A stretch of 64,000 bases of DNA, from assembly GCA_017311185.1 (NCBI GenBank), contig JAESUZ010001525.1:310001-374000 (forward strand), given 5' to 3'. The notes below the pieces were generated by a model. The model ran no database searches and was not told the DNA's origin. It saw only the letters and a list, made by a program, of their open reading frames with translations. Origin of the DNA: Proteles cristata cristata (lineage: Eukaryota; Chordata; Mammalia; Carnivora; Hyaenidae). This document shows, piece by piece, positions 21,195 to 31,464 of the stretch. The number at the start of each line of letters is the position of its first letter. Position 1 is the stretch's first letter. The position numbers and the translations under genes are program-made.

Positions 21195-21325
21195 TTACAA
21201 ATTTCTTCAAGGCAGGGATAGGTAATACATACTTTTAACTTCTGACAGAACCATTAGCATAGTATCTTGCTCATGATAAATATTCAGATAGTGTTGTCAA
21301 TGAATGAATAGATACATGAATGTAT
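21195..21325 (+). mobile_element. L2 3' end
   Basis: AAATTTCTTCAAGGCAGGGA followed by AGCATAGTATCTTGCTCATG and a CAATGAATGAATAGATACAT end, as in L2 termini. Confidence 0.65.
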
Positions 21326-21466
21326 AAAAGCAACATGTTGATAAAGAAAACAAAGCTATTTTAGATATTGACTTGCTTAAAAATAAGAACTCACGCTGAC
21401 TGGATAAAGAAGATCCATTATTTGCATACAATGGAATATTATTTAACTATAAAAAAGAAGAAAATT

Positions 21467-21688
21467 GGGGCACCTGGGTAGCTCCGTCCGTTAAGCGTCC
21501 AACTTTGGCTCAGGTCATGATCTCATGGTTTGTGGGTTTGAGCCCCGTGTCTGGCTCTGTGCTGACAGCCAGCTCAGAGCCTGGAGCCTGCTTCAGATTC
21601 TGTGTCTCCCTCTCTCTGCCCCTCCCTGGTCTCTCTCTCTCTCTCTCTCTCTCTCAAAAATAAATAAACATTAAATTTTTTTTTAAAA
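21467..21688 (+). mobile_element. Feline CAN SINE
   Basis: GGGGCACCTGGGTAGCTCCG head, GTGCTGACAGCCAGCTCAG body, a long pure (CT)n of about 12 units (21631-21654) and an AAATAAATAAACATTAAA tail. Flanked by AAGAAGAAAAT (21455) and a one-base variant after the tail. Confidence 0.93.
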
Positions 21689-21961
21689 AAGAGGAAAATC
21701 TTGCCATTTGCCACACCATGGATGAACGTGGAAGACATTATCTAAGTGAAATAAGCTGAGGGCAAATAGCACATGATCCCACATATATGAAGTATCTACA
21801 CAAGCCAAACTCAGAATTAGAGAGTAGAATAGTGGCTGCTAGGGGCTGGAGAACTGGGGAAATGGGAAATTACTGTTCAGTGGGTCTAAAGTTTCAGTTA
21901 AGGTGAATAAGTTCTAGACATATGCTGTGCAACACAGTGCCTATAGTTAAGATAGTATTGA

Positions 21962-22124
21962 GGGGCGCCTGGGTGCCTCAGTAGGTTAAGTGTCCTACTT
22001 CAGCTCAGGTCATGATCTTACGGTTCCAGGGTTCGAGCCGTGCAATGGGCTCTGTGCTGACAGCTAGCTCAGAGCCTGGAGCCTGTTTCAGATTCTGTAT
22101 CTCCCTCTTGCTCTGAGTTAGTTT
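21962..22124 (+). mobile_element. Feline CAN SINE lacking its A-rich tail
   Basis: GGGGCGCCTGGGTGCCTCAG head; the B box reads GGTTCGAGCCG. The copy stops inside the CT-rich stretch (TCCCTCTTGCTCTGAG). A 7-base repeat GTATTGA flanks it (21955-21961 and 22125-22131). Confidence 0.88.
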
Positions 22125-22205
22125 GTATTGAACACTTCAAAATTTATTAAGGTAGTTTATATGTTAAGTATTTCCCTACAACAACAACAAAACAAAACAA
22201 AAAGA

Positions 22206-22840
22206 ACACAACATAGACACTTCAATAAACCCAAGCTCATATTTGGTTTGGGAAACAGCTTAATGGACACTAGGAACTAACGCTACTGGAGTTCTGTAGG
22301 TAACGATCACCCTCAAAATCAAACCCTCAGTCACACCTAACTCTACATTCCTCATATGGATCCATTTGCCAAACTGGCATTCATGGGGCACTTTTCTCCA
22401 TGATATTAGTAAGTAAGCAATGTAGAAAGACTTTCATGCTTTCTAAGTTTGAAAACTCTTCAGTTAAATGAAAATAAACACAAATGTGCAGTTGTCTTCA
22501 CTGCAGACATCTTAGAGTCTCTCATATATGAGATCCTCTTTTTTCTGAACTTATTTAAACATAGATTTTGTTTTTCTGTTGTGATGTTTGTTGTGGAATT
22601 GTTTTTATTTGTCATGCATCTACTAATATCTCCTAAAATTAGGCACATGTAGAACATAAACCCTGAGAAACACTGGCCTAGAGAATTAGAACTCAATTTA
22701 GCCACGTGGAAAATTCATCCACCATTGCAAATGGTAGCAGGATTAATTTATCTATTTGATAGGTGCGATAGCATATCTAGTGGAAGAAAATGCACTTAGC
22801 GTGATGATGAGGAGAAGGAGGATATTAATTGAAATTAATT
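22206..22840. other. Unique DNA
   Basis: Short overlapping frames on both strands (22449-22705) show no domain. No repeat named. Confidence 0.4.
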
Positions 22841-22844
22841 GAAG

Positions 22845-23010
22845 GTTTGCCATGTGGTGGGCATCTGGTATTATCTCATTTATTCCTAATGAATCAGAAA
22901 AATTGCAAACAGAGAAACTATATGACATAAGTTTATTTCCTCATCCAAGGTCATCGAGCTAGGGTCAAGCTGAATCCTGTTCCATATCACCATATTATAT
23001 GATCTTCTTG
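22845..23010 (-). mobile_element. MIR, antisense
   Basis: TTGCCATGTGGTGGGCATCT, TTATCTCATTTATTCCTAAT, then TCCTCATCCAAGGTCATCGA and a GGGTCAAGCTGAATCCTG segment. Confidence 0.65.
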
Positions 23011-23477
23011 GATGTAGACCTTTAGAGCCAGCACAAAACGTGATAGAATTAGTACTGGATGACAAGTCTTTTACATTTTTTCCCCACTCAGATGTATGTA
23101 TTTATAATAAATACACTTTTTATTCCAGTCAGTTAATTTATGGTGTTATATTAGTTTCAGATGTACAATATAGTAATTCAGTAATTCCATACATCACCCA
23201 GTGCTCATCACAAGTGCCCACCTTAACCCTCATCACTTATTTCACTCCCCACTTCTATCTGGTAACCATCAGTTTATTCTCAACAGTGAAGTCTTTCTTG
23301 ATGTGTCTCTCTTTTTCCCCCTTTGCCTATTTGTTTTGTTTAATTCCACTTATGAGCGAAATCATATGGTATTTTTCTTTCTCTAACTTATTTCCTATAG
23401 AATTACACTCTGGCTCCATCCATGTCACTGAAATTGACAAAATTTCAATCTTTTTAAAGGATGAATAATATTCTATT

Positions 23478-23513
23478 GTATATATATGTGTGTGTGTGTA
23501 GTGTATATATACA

Positions 23514-23566
<53 letters not shown>

Positions 23567-23572
23567 CACACA
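23478..23572. repeat. Composite TG/TA microsatellite
   Basis: TA run, (TG)n, then GTGTATATATACAC (a perfect palindrome), a longer (TG)n of about 15 units, (TA)n, and an ACACAC end. It grew inside the antisense L1 3' region. Confidence 0.97.
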
Positions 23573-24073
23573 GCACATCTTCTTTATCCTACCAGTTGAT
23601 GGACGGACACTTACACTCCACTCATAATTTGGTTATTGTAAATAATGCTACTATAAACATAAGGGTGCATGTATCCCTTTGAATTAATGTTTTTGTATTA
23701 TTTGGGTAAACGCCCTCTAGTGCAACTGCTAGATCACAGAGTAGTTCTATCTGTAACTTTTTGAGGAATCTCCCTAAGGTTTTCCACATTGGCTGTACCA
23801 CTTTGCCTTCGATCAATAGTGCACAAGGGTTCCTTTCACTCCACATCATCTTCAACATTTGTTGTTTCTTGTGTTGTTGATTTTAGCCATTCTGACAACT
23901 ATGACGTGATAACTCATTGTGTTTTTGATTTGCATTTCACTGATGGTAAGTGATGATGAACATCTTTTCATGTGTTGGTTCGCCACCTGTATGTCTTCTT
24001 TGGAGAAATGTCTGTTCATGTCTTCTGCCTAATTTTAATTGGATTACTTGTGTTTTGGGGGTTGTTTAAGTTC

Positions 24074-24273
24074 TTTTTTTTAATGTTTATTTATCTTTGA
24101 GAGAGACTGAGGAAGGGGAAGAGAGTGAGAGGGAGACACAGAATCGGAAGAAGCAGGCTCCAGGCTCTGAGTTTTCAGCCTAGAGACCGACATAGGGCTC
24201 AAACTCATGAACCTTGAGATCACGACTTGAGCTGAAGTCAAAAGCTCAACCAAGTGAGCCACTGAGGTGTCCC
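24074..24273 (-). mobile_element. Feline CAN SINE, antisense
   Basis: TTAATGTTTATTTATCTTTG tail, CACAGAATCGGAAGAAGCAG body, AGTGAGCCACTGAGGTGTCC head (diverged). Inserted in the L1 at 23112-28050. Confidence 0.9.
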
Positions 24274-24290
24274 TGTATAGCTTCCTTTCT

Positions 24291-24494
24291 AAAAAAATTT
24301 TTATGTTTGTTTATTTTTGAGGGAGACAGAGTGCAAGTGGGGGAGGTGCAGAGAGGGAGACACAGAATCCGAAGCAGGCTCTAGGCTCTGAGCTGTCATC
24401 GCAGAGCCCGACACGGGGCTTGAACTCATAGATGACAAGATCATGACCTGAGCCAAAGTCAGATGCTTAACGAACTGAACCCCCTAGACACCCC
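24291..24494 (-). mobile_element. Feline CAN SINE, antisense
   Basis: TATGTTTGTTTATTTTTGAG tail, GACACGGGGCTTGAACTC, GAACTGAACCCCCTAGACACC head. Only about 17 bases separate it from the preceding SINE. Those bases (TATAGCTTCC) and the resumed L1 sequence (TATAACTTC near 24508) look like its target-site copies. Confidence 0.9.
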
Positions 24495-24793
24495 TCCCCC
24501 AACCCCCATATAACTTCTTTATAGATTTTGGATACTAACCCTTTATCAGATTTGTCATTTGCAAATACCTTCTCCCATTCGGTAGGCTGCCTTTTAGTTT
24601 TGTTGATTGTTTCCTTTTCTATGCAGAAGATTTTTTATCTTAATGAAGTCCCTGTAGTTCATTTTTGCTTTTGTTTCCCTTGCCTCTGGAGACATGTCTA
24701 GCAATTTGGTATGGTCGATGTCAAAGAGCTTGCTGCCTGTGTTCTCACCTAGGATTTTCATGTTTTCCTGTCTCACACTTAGGTCTTTCATCA

Positions 24794-24833
24794 ATTTTGA
24801 ATTTATTTTTGGGTATGGTGTAAGGAAGTAGTC
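24794..24833. repeat. Source copy B of the templated insertion
   Basis: These 40 bases reappear exactly at 26063-26102, joined to copy A through the shared ATTTTG. Confidence 0.97.
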
Positions 24834-25345
24834 TAGTTTCATTCATCTGCATTTTGCTGACCAGTTTTCCCAACACCATTTGTTGAAAAGACTGTGTTTT
24901 TTCCATTGAATATTCTTTCTTGCTTTGTCGAACATTAGTTGACCAAATAGTCATGGGGTCCATTTCTGGGTTTTCTAGTCTATTCCATTTATCAGTGTGT
25001 CTGTTTTTGTGCCAGTACCATACTGTTTTGATTACTACGGCTTTGTAATATATTTTGAAGTCTAGATTTATGATATATCTAACTTTGCTTTTCTTTGTCA
25101 AGATTACTTTGGCTTTTGTGGGGTCTTTTGTGGTTCCATACAAATTTTAGGATTGCTCATTTCAGCCTTCTGAAAATGCTGTTGGTAGTTTGATTGAGAT
25201 TGTATTAAATGTATAGATTGCTTTGGGTAGTATAGACATTTTTTTTTTCCAATCCATGAGCATGGAATGTGTCTCCATATCTTTGTGTCATCTGCAGTTT
25301 CTTTCATCAGTGTTTTACAGTTTTCAGAGTATAGGTGTTTTATCT

Positions 25346-25469
25346 CTTTGGTTTGGTTTATTCCTAGCTGTGTGGTGCAATTGTAAATGGGGTTGTTTTC
25401 TTAATTTGTCTTTCTGCTACTTTGTTATGGGTGTATACAAATGCAACAGATTTCTGTATGTTGATTTTG
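25346..25469. repeat. Source copy A of the templated insertion
   Basis: These 124 bases reappear at 25945-26068 in the same orientation with one mismatch (C at 25400, T at 25999). Confidence 0.97.
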
Positions 25470-25944
25470 TATTCTGCAACTTTACTGAATTCGTTTATCA
25501 ATTCTAGCAATTTTTTGATGGAGTCTTTCAGGTTTTCTATATATAGTATCATGTCATCTGCAAATAATGAATGTTGTATTTCCTCCTTACTCATTTGGAT
25601 GCCTTTTATTTCCTTTTCCTGTCTGATTGCTCTGGCTAGGACTTCTAGTACTATGTTGAAAAAAAATTGCTGGGACTAGACATACTTGTCTTGTTCCGGG
25701 CCTTAGAAGAAAACCTCTCAGTTTTTCTCTATTAAGGATGGTATCGCCATGGGTTTTTCATAGATAGCTTTTACTAAATTGTTAAGGGTTTTTATCATGC
25801 CTGGGTGTTGTATTTTGTCAAATACTTTTTCTATGTCTATTAAAAAGATTATATCATTCTTATCCTTTCTCTTATTGATGTGATGTATCACGTTGATTGA
25901 TTTGCAAATATTGAAGTATGCTTGCAACTGATGAATAAATCCCA

Positions 25945-26112
25945 CTTTGGTTTGGTTTATTCCTAGCTGTGTGGTGCAATTGTAAATGGGGTTGTTTTTT
26001 TAATTTGTCTTTCTGCTACTTTGTTATGGGTGTATACAAATGCAACAGATTTCTGTATGTTGATTTTGAATTTATTTTTGGGTATGGTGTAAGGAAGTAG
26101 TCCTTCTTCTGG
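25945..26112. repeat. Patchwork templated insertion inside the L1
   Basis: Copy of 25346-25469 followed, with a 6-base overlap (ATTTTG, 26063-26068), by a copy of 24794-24833, then about 10 bases of unassigned filler (CTTCTTCTGG). It replaces a few bases of normal L1 ORF2 between AAATCCCACTT and GAATGATTTTTTTTAATGCC. Confidence 0.93.
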
Positions 26113-26847
26113 AGAATGATTTTTTTTAATGCCTTGTTGAATTCAGTTTGCTGGTATTTTGTTGAGGATTTTTGTATCTATGTTCATCAGGGATATTGGT
26201 GTGAAGTTCTCTTTTTTAATGGTGTCTTTATCTGGTTTTGGTATCAGAGTAAAGCTGGCCTCATAGAATGAGTTTGAGAGTTTCCTTCCTCTTTTATTTT
26301 TCAGAATAGTTTGAGGATAGTTATTAACTCTTCTTTATATGCTTCGTAGAATTCTTCTGTGAGGCCATCTGGTCCTGGACTTTTGTTTGGGACTTTTTTG
26401 GTTGATTACTAATTCATTTTCTTTGCTCATTATCAGTCTGTTCAAACTATTTCTTGTTTCTCATTTCAGTTTTGATAGATTACATGTTTCTAAGAATTGA
26501 TCCGTTTCTTCTAGGTTGTCCAATTTGTTTGGAAAACTATTGCATGTAGTTTTTCTTAATATTCACTTACAATTGTTTGTACTTCTGTGGTGCTGGTCAT
26601 TATTTTTTCTCTTTCATTTGTTTTATTTAGATCCTCTTATTTTTGATTTTTGCTAGAGGTTTATCAATTTTGTTCATCTTTCAAAGAACTAGCTTTTGGT
26701 TTCATTACTTTATTGTGTTGGGGTTTTTCATGTGTGTGTTTAGTTTTTATATCACCTATTTCTGTTCTAATTTTTATTATTTCCTTCCTTCTGCTGGTTT
26801 TCTTTCTTGTTTAGTGTTCTTTTTCTAGCTCTTTTATACGTAGGGTT

Positions 26848-26859
26848 AGGTTCTTTATT
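26848..26859. repeat. TSD of SINE
   Basis: AGGTTCTTTATT here and at 27093-27104, a perfect 12-bp duplication. Confidence 0.95.
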
Positions 26860-26867
26860 TTTTTATT

Positions 26868-27092
26868 ATTATTAAATTTTTAATGTTTATTCATTTTTGA
26901 GAGGGAGCGAGAGAGAGACCGAGCGTGAGTGGGGGAAGGGCAGAGAGACACACACACACACAGAATCTGAAGCAGGCTCCAGGCTCCGAGCTGTCAGCCC
27001 AGAGCCCGATGCAGGGTTCGAACTCACAAACCATGAGATCATGACATGAGTGGAAGTCGGGTGTTCTACCGACTGAGCCACCCAGGTGCCCC
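26868..27092 (-). mobile_element. Feline CAN SINE, antisense
   Basis: TTTTAATGTTTATTCATTTT tail, ACACACACACACAGAATCTG body, GACTGAGCCACCCAGGTGCC head. Perfect 12-bp TSD in L1 ORF2. Confidence 0.95.
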
Positions 27093-28050
27093 AGGTTCTT
27101 TATTCGAGATTGCTTTTTCAGGCAGGCCTTTATTGCTAAAAATTTCTCTTAGAGCTGCTTTGCTTTATCCCAGAGGTTTTGCACTATTGTGTTTTCATTT
27201 GTTTCCTTTCTAAAAAAAAATTCTTCTTTTATTTCCTAAGTGACCTATTTATTATTTAGCAGCATGTTATTTTACCTCCATGTATTTGTGGTCTTTCTAG
27301 ATTTTTTCTTGTGGTTGACTTCTAGTTTCATAGTGTTGTGGTCAGAAAAGATGAATGGTATGACTTTGATCTTTCGAAATTTGTTGAGGCTTGTTTCCTG
27401 CCCTTATGTATTGTATTCTGGACAATATTCCATGCGTATTTGAAACGAATGTATATTCTGTTTTAGGATGGAATGCTCTGAATATGTCTGTTAGATCCAC
27501 CTGGTTCAGTGTATCATTCCAAGCCACTGTTTCCTTGGTGATTTTCTATTTAGATGGTATGTCCATTGATCTAAATGGGCTGTTAAAGTCCCCTACTATT
27601 ATTGCATTATTATCTTTTAGTTCCTTTATGTTAATTGTTGACTATTTTCTGTATTTGGGTGCTCCTACATTTGGTGCATAAATATGTATTCCTAAAACTC
27701 CAGTATTTAAGCTCTGCTGGTTTCAAAAATTCACAAAATTTGGCCCCTCTTGCTCTCCTGGCCCATTGTTATGGGGGTTTGTCTTACCCATGTGCTACCG
27801 TGTGCTTGTCAGTCTCTCGCTCTCCTCCATGACTGCTGCTCTTTCCCCACTGCAGTGGCCACTCTCCGCTTCTCTTCCAAACTGGATCTCTGCACTTCCT
27901 ACCTTCTTTGATGTGGCCTCTTCTCTACCTTTAGTGGGAGGGTTTGTTCATCCAGTCCTCAGGTGATTTGCTGGGGTATTTAGGATGATTTGATAGTTTT
28001 ATAGTTGTATTCATGGGACAAGGTAAGCCTACTCTGCCCCCATCTTCTAC

Positions 28051-28512
28051 ACTGAACTATCATCAACATTTTTGAATACAGACAAGTAGAGGGAAGTACT
28101 AAATTATCACTCATGTAAACCTCCTAGGTTTAATAATTTTCCAGATATGTATATGCTTCTGTGTAAATGAATTTATACCTAATAAATCATATTTTCATAA
28201 TTATCTCTAAAATGACTACTTCACCTTGATTATTCCAATGAGTATGCAGTCAGTAATAACACATAGCATTGATTGGTACGTCGCTTAAAATTTCAAGTTA
28301 GCACACTCCTTCCTACCTTCTCCGCCCTCCTTTCCCTTAAAAAGACTTCTTGAAAAGATTAGGCCTGCTATCTTCTAAAATGTCCCACTTTCTGGATTTG
28401 TGTGATTATTTCCTTGTTTTCTCAATACTTGTTTTTGTTTTTTTCTGTAAATGTAAGTTAGACCTACAGGTTGTATTAAATTTAATTAAAACCTTTTTGT
28501 TAGAATTGTTTG
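28051..28512. other. Unique DNA
   Basis: No recognised feature between the L1 5' end and the next SINE. Confidence 0.4.
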
Positions 28513-28745
28513 AGGATGCCTGGGTGGCTCCGTGGGCTAAGCATCTGACTTCAGCTCAGGTCATGATCTCACAGTTTTTGGGCTTGAGCTCCGCATCAGG
28601 CTTTGTGCTAACAGCTCAGAACCAGGAGCATGAGAGCTCAGAGCCTGGAGCTTCAAATTCTGTGTCTCACCTTCTCTCTCTGATCCTCCCCTGCTCGTGC
28701 TCTGTTTCTCAAAAATAAGTAACATCAAAAAAATTAAAAGAAAAA
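28513..28745 (+). mobile_element. Feline CAN SINE with a small internal duplication
   Basis: AGGATGCCTGGGTGGCTCCG head. The segment around AGCTCAGAACCAGGAGCATG is followed by a second AGCTCAGAGCCTGGAGC, so about 26 bases of the body are doubled. Tail CTCAAAAATAAGTAACATC. Confidence 0.92.
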
Positions 28746-28895
28746 GACTTGTTTATAGGCGATGTTATTAGTTTCATAATTCATTACATGATGAGGCATA
28801 TAACACATAGTTTTCCTACTTATAGTTGTTATAAGATTGAGCGCTGCATTCAGGTTGTAAAGGTCAGGTCCTTCCATTATAAACTCAAATTTCCT

Positions 28896-29091
28896 GAGGT
28901 GCCTGGGTGGTTCATTCAGTTAAGCACCTGACTTCACCTCAGGTCATGATCTAGTGGTTTGTGAATTTGAGTCCCAGGTTGGGCTCTCTGATGACAGTTC
29001 GGATTCTGTGCCTCCCTCTCTCTCTGCCCTTCCCCTGCTCCAGTCTGTCTCTGTCTCTGTCTCTCTTAAAAATTAAACAAACAAACAAATA
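28896..29091 (+). mobile_element. Feline CAN SINE
   Basis: GAGGTGCCTGGGTGGTTCAT head; about 30 bases around the 'gctcagagcctggagcctgcttca' block are missing. Tail TTAAACAAACAAACAAATAA. TSD CTCAAATTTCC (28884) and CTCACATTTCC (29093). Confidence 0.92.
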
Positions 29092-29430
29092 ACCTCACAT
29101 TTCCCACTGCATGACCAGAAAGATGATGGATTGATACTTTTAATCTTGTGAATGTGTGATTTCCCAATAACTTCTTATTTAATTGTTTAAACATTCATCA
29201 CTGTTCCTTTCTTGAATTGATTATATATTAGGCATTGATTCTTTAATGCTTTACACATTTATCACCTATAATTCATCTGTGAAGATCTCTTCCACCAAAA
29301 GCTAGGGCTGTTTAATCACCATGAATTCTGGTATCTATTATAAAGGAAAGATAAACAATGACTTTCATTTAAGCATAGCTTTTTAGAATAATGGTTGGTA
29401 ACAAATGAGGATGTTTACTTGTTTCTTTTG
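29092..29430. other. Unique DNA
   Basis: No recognised feature. Confidence 0.4.
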
Positions 29431-29435
29431 GTTGT

Positions 29436-29632
29436 TTTTTTTTATGTTTACTTTTTTATTTTGAGAGAGAGAGAGAGCAAGCGAGCAGGGGAGGATGGAG
29501 AGAGAGTCCCAAAAAGGCTTCTTACTGTCAGTACAGAGCTGATGTAGGGCTTGATTTCACAAACCTTGAGATCATCACCTGAGCTGAAATCAAGACTCAG
29601 ATACCTAACTGTTTGAACCACTCAGACACCCA
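29436..29632 (-). mobile_element. Feline CAN SINE, antisense, diverged
   Basis: TTATGTTTACTTTTTTATTT tail, TAGGGCTTGATTTCACAAAC (B box lost), TTGAACCACTCAGACACC head. Flanked by TTTTGGTTGTTT and TTTTAGTTGTTT. Confidence 0.88.
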
Positions 29633-30330
29633 GGTTTTAGTTGTTTAAGTACAAATGTAGTATATTTTAATGTATGAATGTGTTCCAGTAAGTTAGTGTT
29701 CTTTTTAATACTCATTTGTCTCATTTGAATTATCTCCTTCCATTTATCAACTCCATTCTTTTAATACAACCCAGTTAGTTTCTGAAAGTGTTCTTGCTTT
29801 CAGGCAAAAGATGTCCTAAGTGCATGTAAGACATCTTACCTTCTTCATACCTGGAATCAACTATTTCTCGAAAGAGTTCATTTTCTATCAATAGGGATGG
29901 TGCTTAGAGACCAAAATCTGGTGTTGGGATGGCATTACTTTTAGTCTCTTTTAACCGTGGACAAAACTAAAAAATATTTTTAATATATATACATTGACAT
30001 GTGCTTAATGGATTTATGCATCCTTAAAAACAATTATATCAGTTTGAATTTGTATTCAACTCCTTGAAGTTTACACTTGTGTCTCTGTCACCTTTTCTAT
30101 TGTTTTGAAAATCTGTGATTCCTAATTATGTTAACATAATTGTTTATTTACATTTTCCTGTGATGTCTCTAAAACATTTTTAGCTTACAGCTACAAGTAC
30201 TGAAATAATTTCATCTTTTTGCAGTTCTGGTTGTTCTTAGTGTAAATCTCACTCTGTATGTTCAAGAACTTCATTCTAAAGGCACCCAAAATGATTACTT
30301 CTCTCTGTTATGATTTTTTGCTCACTCCTT
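29633..30330. other. Unique AT-rich DNA
   Basis: No gene or repeat named. Confidence 0.4.
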
Positions 30331-30334
30331 TTTT

Positions 30335-30790
30335 AAAATATATAAAATGCATGGTTCAGGATTAAAACTATATATATGAAATAATACTCTCAGGCAATTC
30401 TCATTTTCTTCTCTATTCCCATTGTACCAATTCTCCACCTCCTATAGGGAACCATTTTTATTAGTTTTTGATTTATCTTTTCACTGATTCTTTTTCCCAG
30501 CAATATCATATATGCATACATATTTTCTCTCCTTACTTACATTAAGTGCAGCCTAATAAATCAGTGTAAAATGTAAGATAAAAAGAAGGTTATCTGTGCA
30601 TCTTGGAATCCACTAATTGGCAGCACAGAGAGTGCGTCACCCTTTTCTTACAGCTGCAGGACATTCTGATGCATGCTTCTTTCATCATTCGCTCAACCAG
30701 CTCCCTCTTGATGACCATTTGAGTGATTTCTAATCATTTGCTATTAACACTAATGCCACAAAACGTAACCTGACACATAATTAAATTCCT
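30335..30790 (-). mobile_element. Ancient L1 3' end, antisense
   Basis: AAATATATAAAATGCATGGT, then GCTGCAGGACATTCTGATGC, CGCTCAACCAGCTCCCTCTT and a GATGACCATTTGAGTGATTTC block: the reversed tail of old L1M elements, strongly diverged. Confidence 0.5.
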
Positions 30791-30862
30791 ACTTTGCAGG
30801 TTTACTCTGGTCAAAAGGCTAATACATATGAAATTTTGTTAGCTATTTCCAGGTTTCCTTTC

Positions 30863-30902
30863 ATTCTACCAGGGACACATTCTACCAGGGACACATTCTA
30901 CC
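30863..30902. repeat. 16-bp tandem repeat, 2.5 units
   Basis: ATTCTACCAGGGACAC occurs at 30863 and 30879, then a partial unit. Confidence 0.95.
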
Positions 30903-30909
30903 CCTATCA

Positions 30910-31460
30910 GCAAGGAGTGTCTCTCTCCTTGTTTTGGTTTATGCTGCATGAAATATTACTACAAAGCCTATTTGCTTGACAATAACCATTTAATTGATTC
31001 AGTTCATAATTTTGCAGGTATGTAATTTCGGCGAGGTGCAACGGGATAGTTGTGTTGGCTAGGCTCCATCATGGATCTGTGGTCACCTGCAGATCAACTT
31101 TTGAGATTGGGTGGTTGTGGTTGAGGTAGAAGGGAGGTGACCAAGTTAAGTGTCTCTCACCTGGAAAGGTAACTCATGCATGTTCACATGGTGACTGAGC
31201 AGAGTTCAAGGAAAACACATGGAATCATGCAATGCTTCTTGAGGCCTAGGCTATACCTCACATATCATTACTTCTCTTGAATTCTGTTTGTCAAGCTCTG
31301 TCACAAGAATGGCCACATGAGGGGAATGGACTCCATATCTTAATCATAAAACTTGCAAAATCACTTTGCAAAGAGGTGTGGTTATGGAAGAAGTAATAAT
31401 TGGGGCAACTTTTACCAATGATTCACCATATGTCCCTTGCCAATATAGCGTATTGTTATG
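30910..31460. other. Unique DNA
   Basis: Slightly GC-richer around 31030-31160, with no coding or repeat signal that I can defend. Confidence 0.35.
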
Positions 31461-31464
31461 ATTA

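Larger units (their letters stand above)
21395..22205 (+). mobile_element. L1 3' end with two SINE insertions
   Basis: Sense ORF2 tail GGATAAAGAAGATCCATTAT and ACAATGGAATATTATTTAAC. After the first SINE come GACATTATCTAAGTGAAATA, GCACATGATCCCACATATAT and GTGGCTGCTAGGGGCTGGAG. After the second SINE a short 3' UTR ends in a (CAA)n/(AAAC)n tail at 22181-22205. Confidence 0.8.
24550..27690 (-). pseudogene. L1 ORF2 relic (partial endonuclease, reverse transcriptase, C-terminus)
   Basis: The protein of an autonomous L1 nicks target DNA and reverse transcribes L1 RNA there. Minus-strand translation from 27690 gives the endonuclease from the APNVGAPKY region onward, with IIVGDFNSP (about 27580-27606) and LTDIFRAFHP (27450-27490). 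The reverse transcriptase includes [14 protein letters not shown] (near 25810-25850) and the catalytic FADD at 25553-25564, inside [13 protein letters not shown]. The C-terminal part is [13 protein letters not shown] (about 24980-25020). Frames break often; the open pieces are 60-132 codons. The N-terminal part of the endonuclease is missing. A SINE (26868-27092) and the 25945-26112 insertion also break it. Not functional. Confidence 0.88.
23112..28050 (-). mobile_element. Carnivore L1, antisense, both ends present, internally deleted and rearranged
   Basis: The 3' end lies at 23112 (TTAGTTTCAGATGTACAATA in antisense) and the 5' end at about 28050. The 5' part (27695-28050) is the carnivore L1 5' UTR in reverse: CTTCTTTGATGTGGCCTCTT, GGGGTATTTAGGATGATTTG and a GCCCCCATCTTC terminus. 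ORF2 is recognisable from 27690 down to about 24550. ORF1 and the first part of ORF2 are absent. Three SINEs, a TG/TA tract (23478-23572) and a templated insertion (25945-26112) sit inside it. Confidence 0.88.

Noticed and set aside
23040..23468. 142-codon open frame on +
   Set aside because: Lies over the L1 3' region on the strand opposite to L1; no protein similarity expected.
23478..23572. Possible CRISPR-like repeat array
   Set aside because: Dinucleotide microsatellite; no repeat-spacer structure, and the DNA is mammalian.
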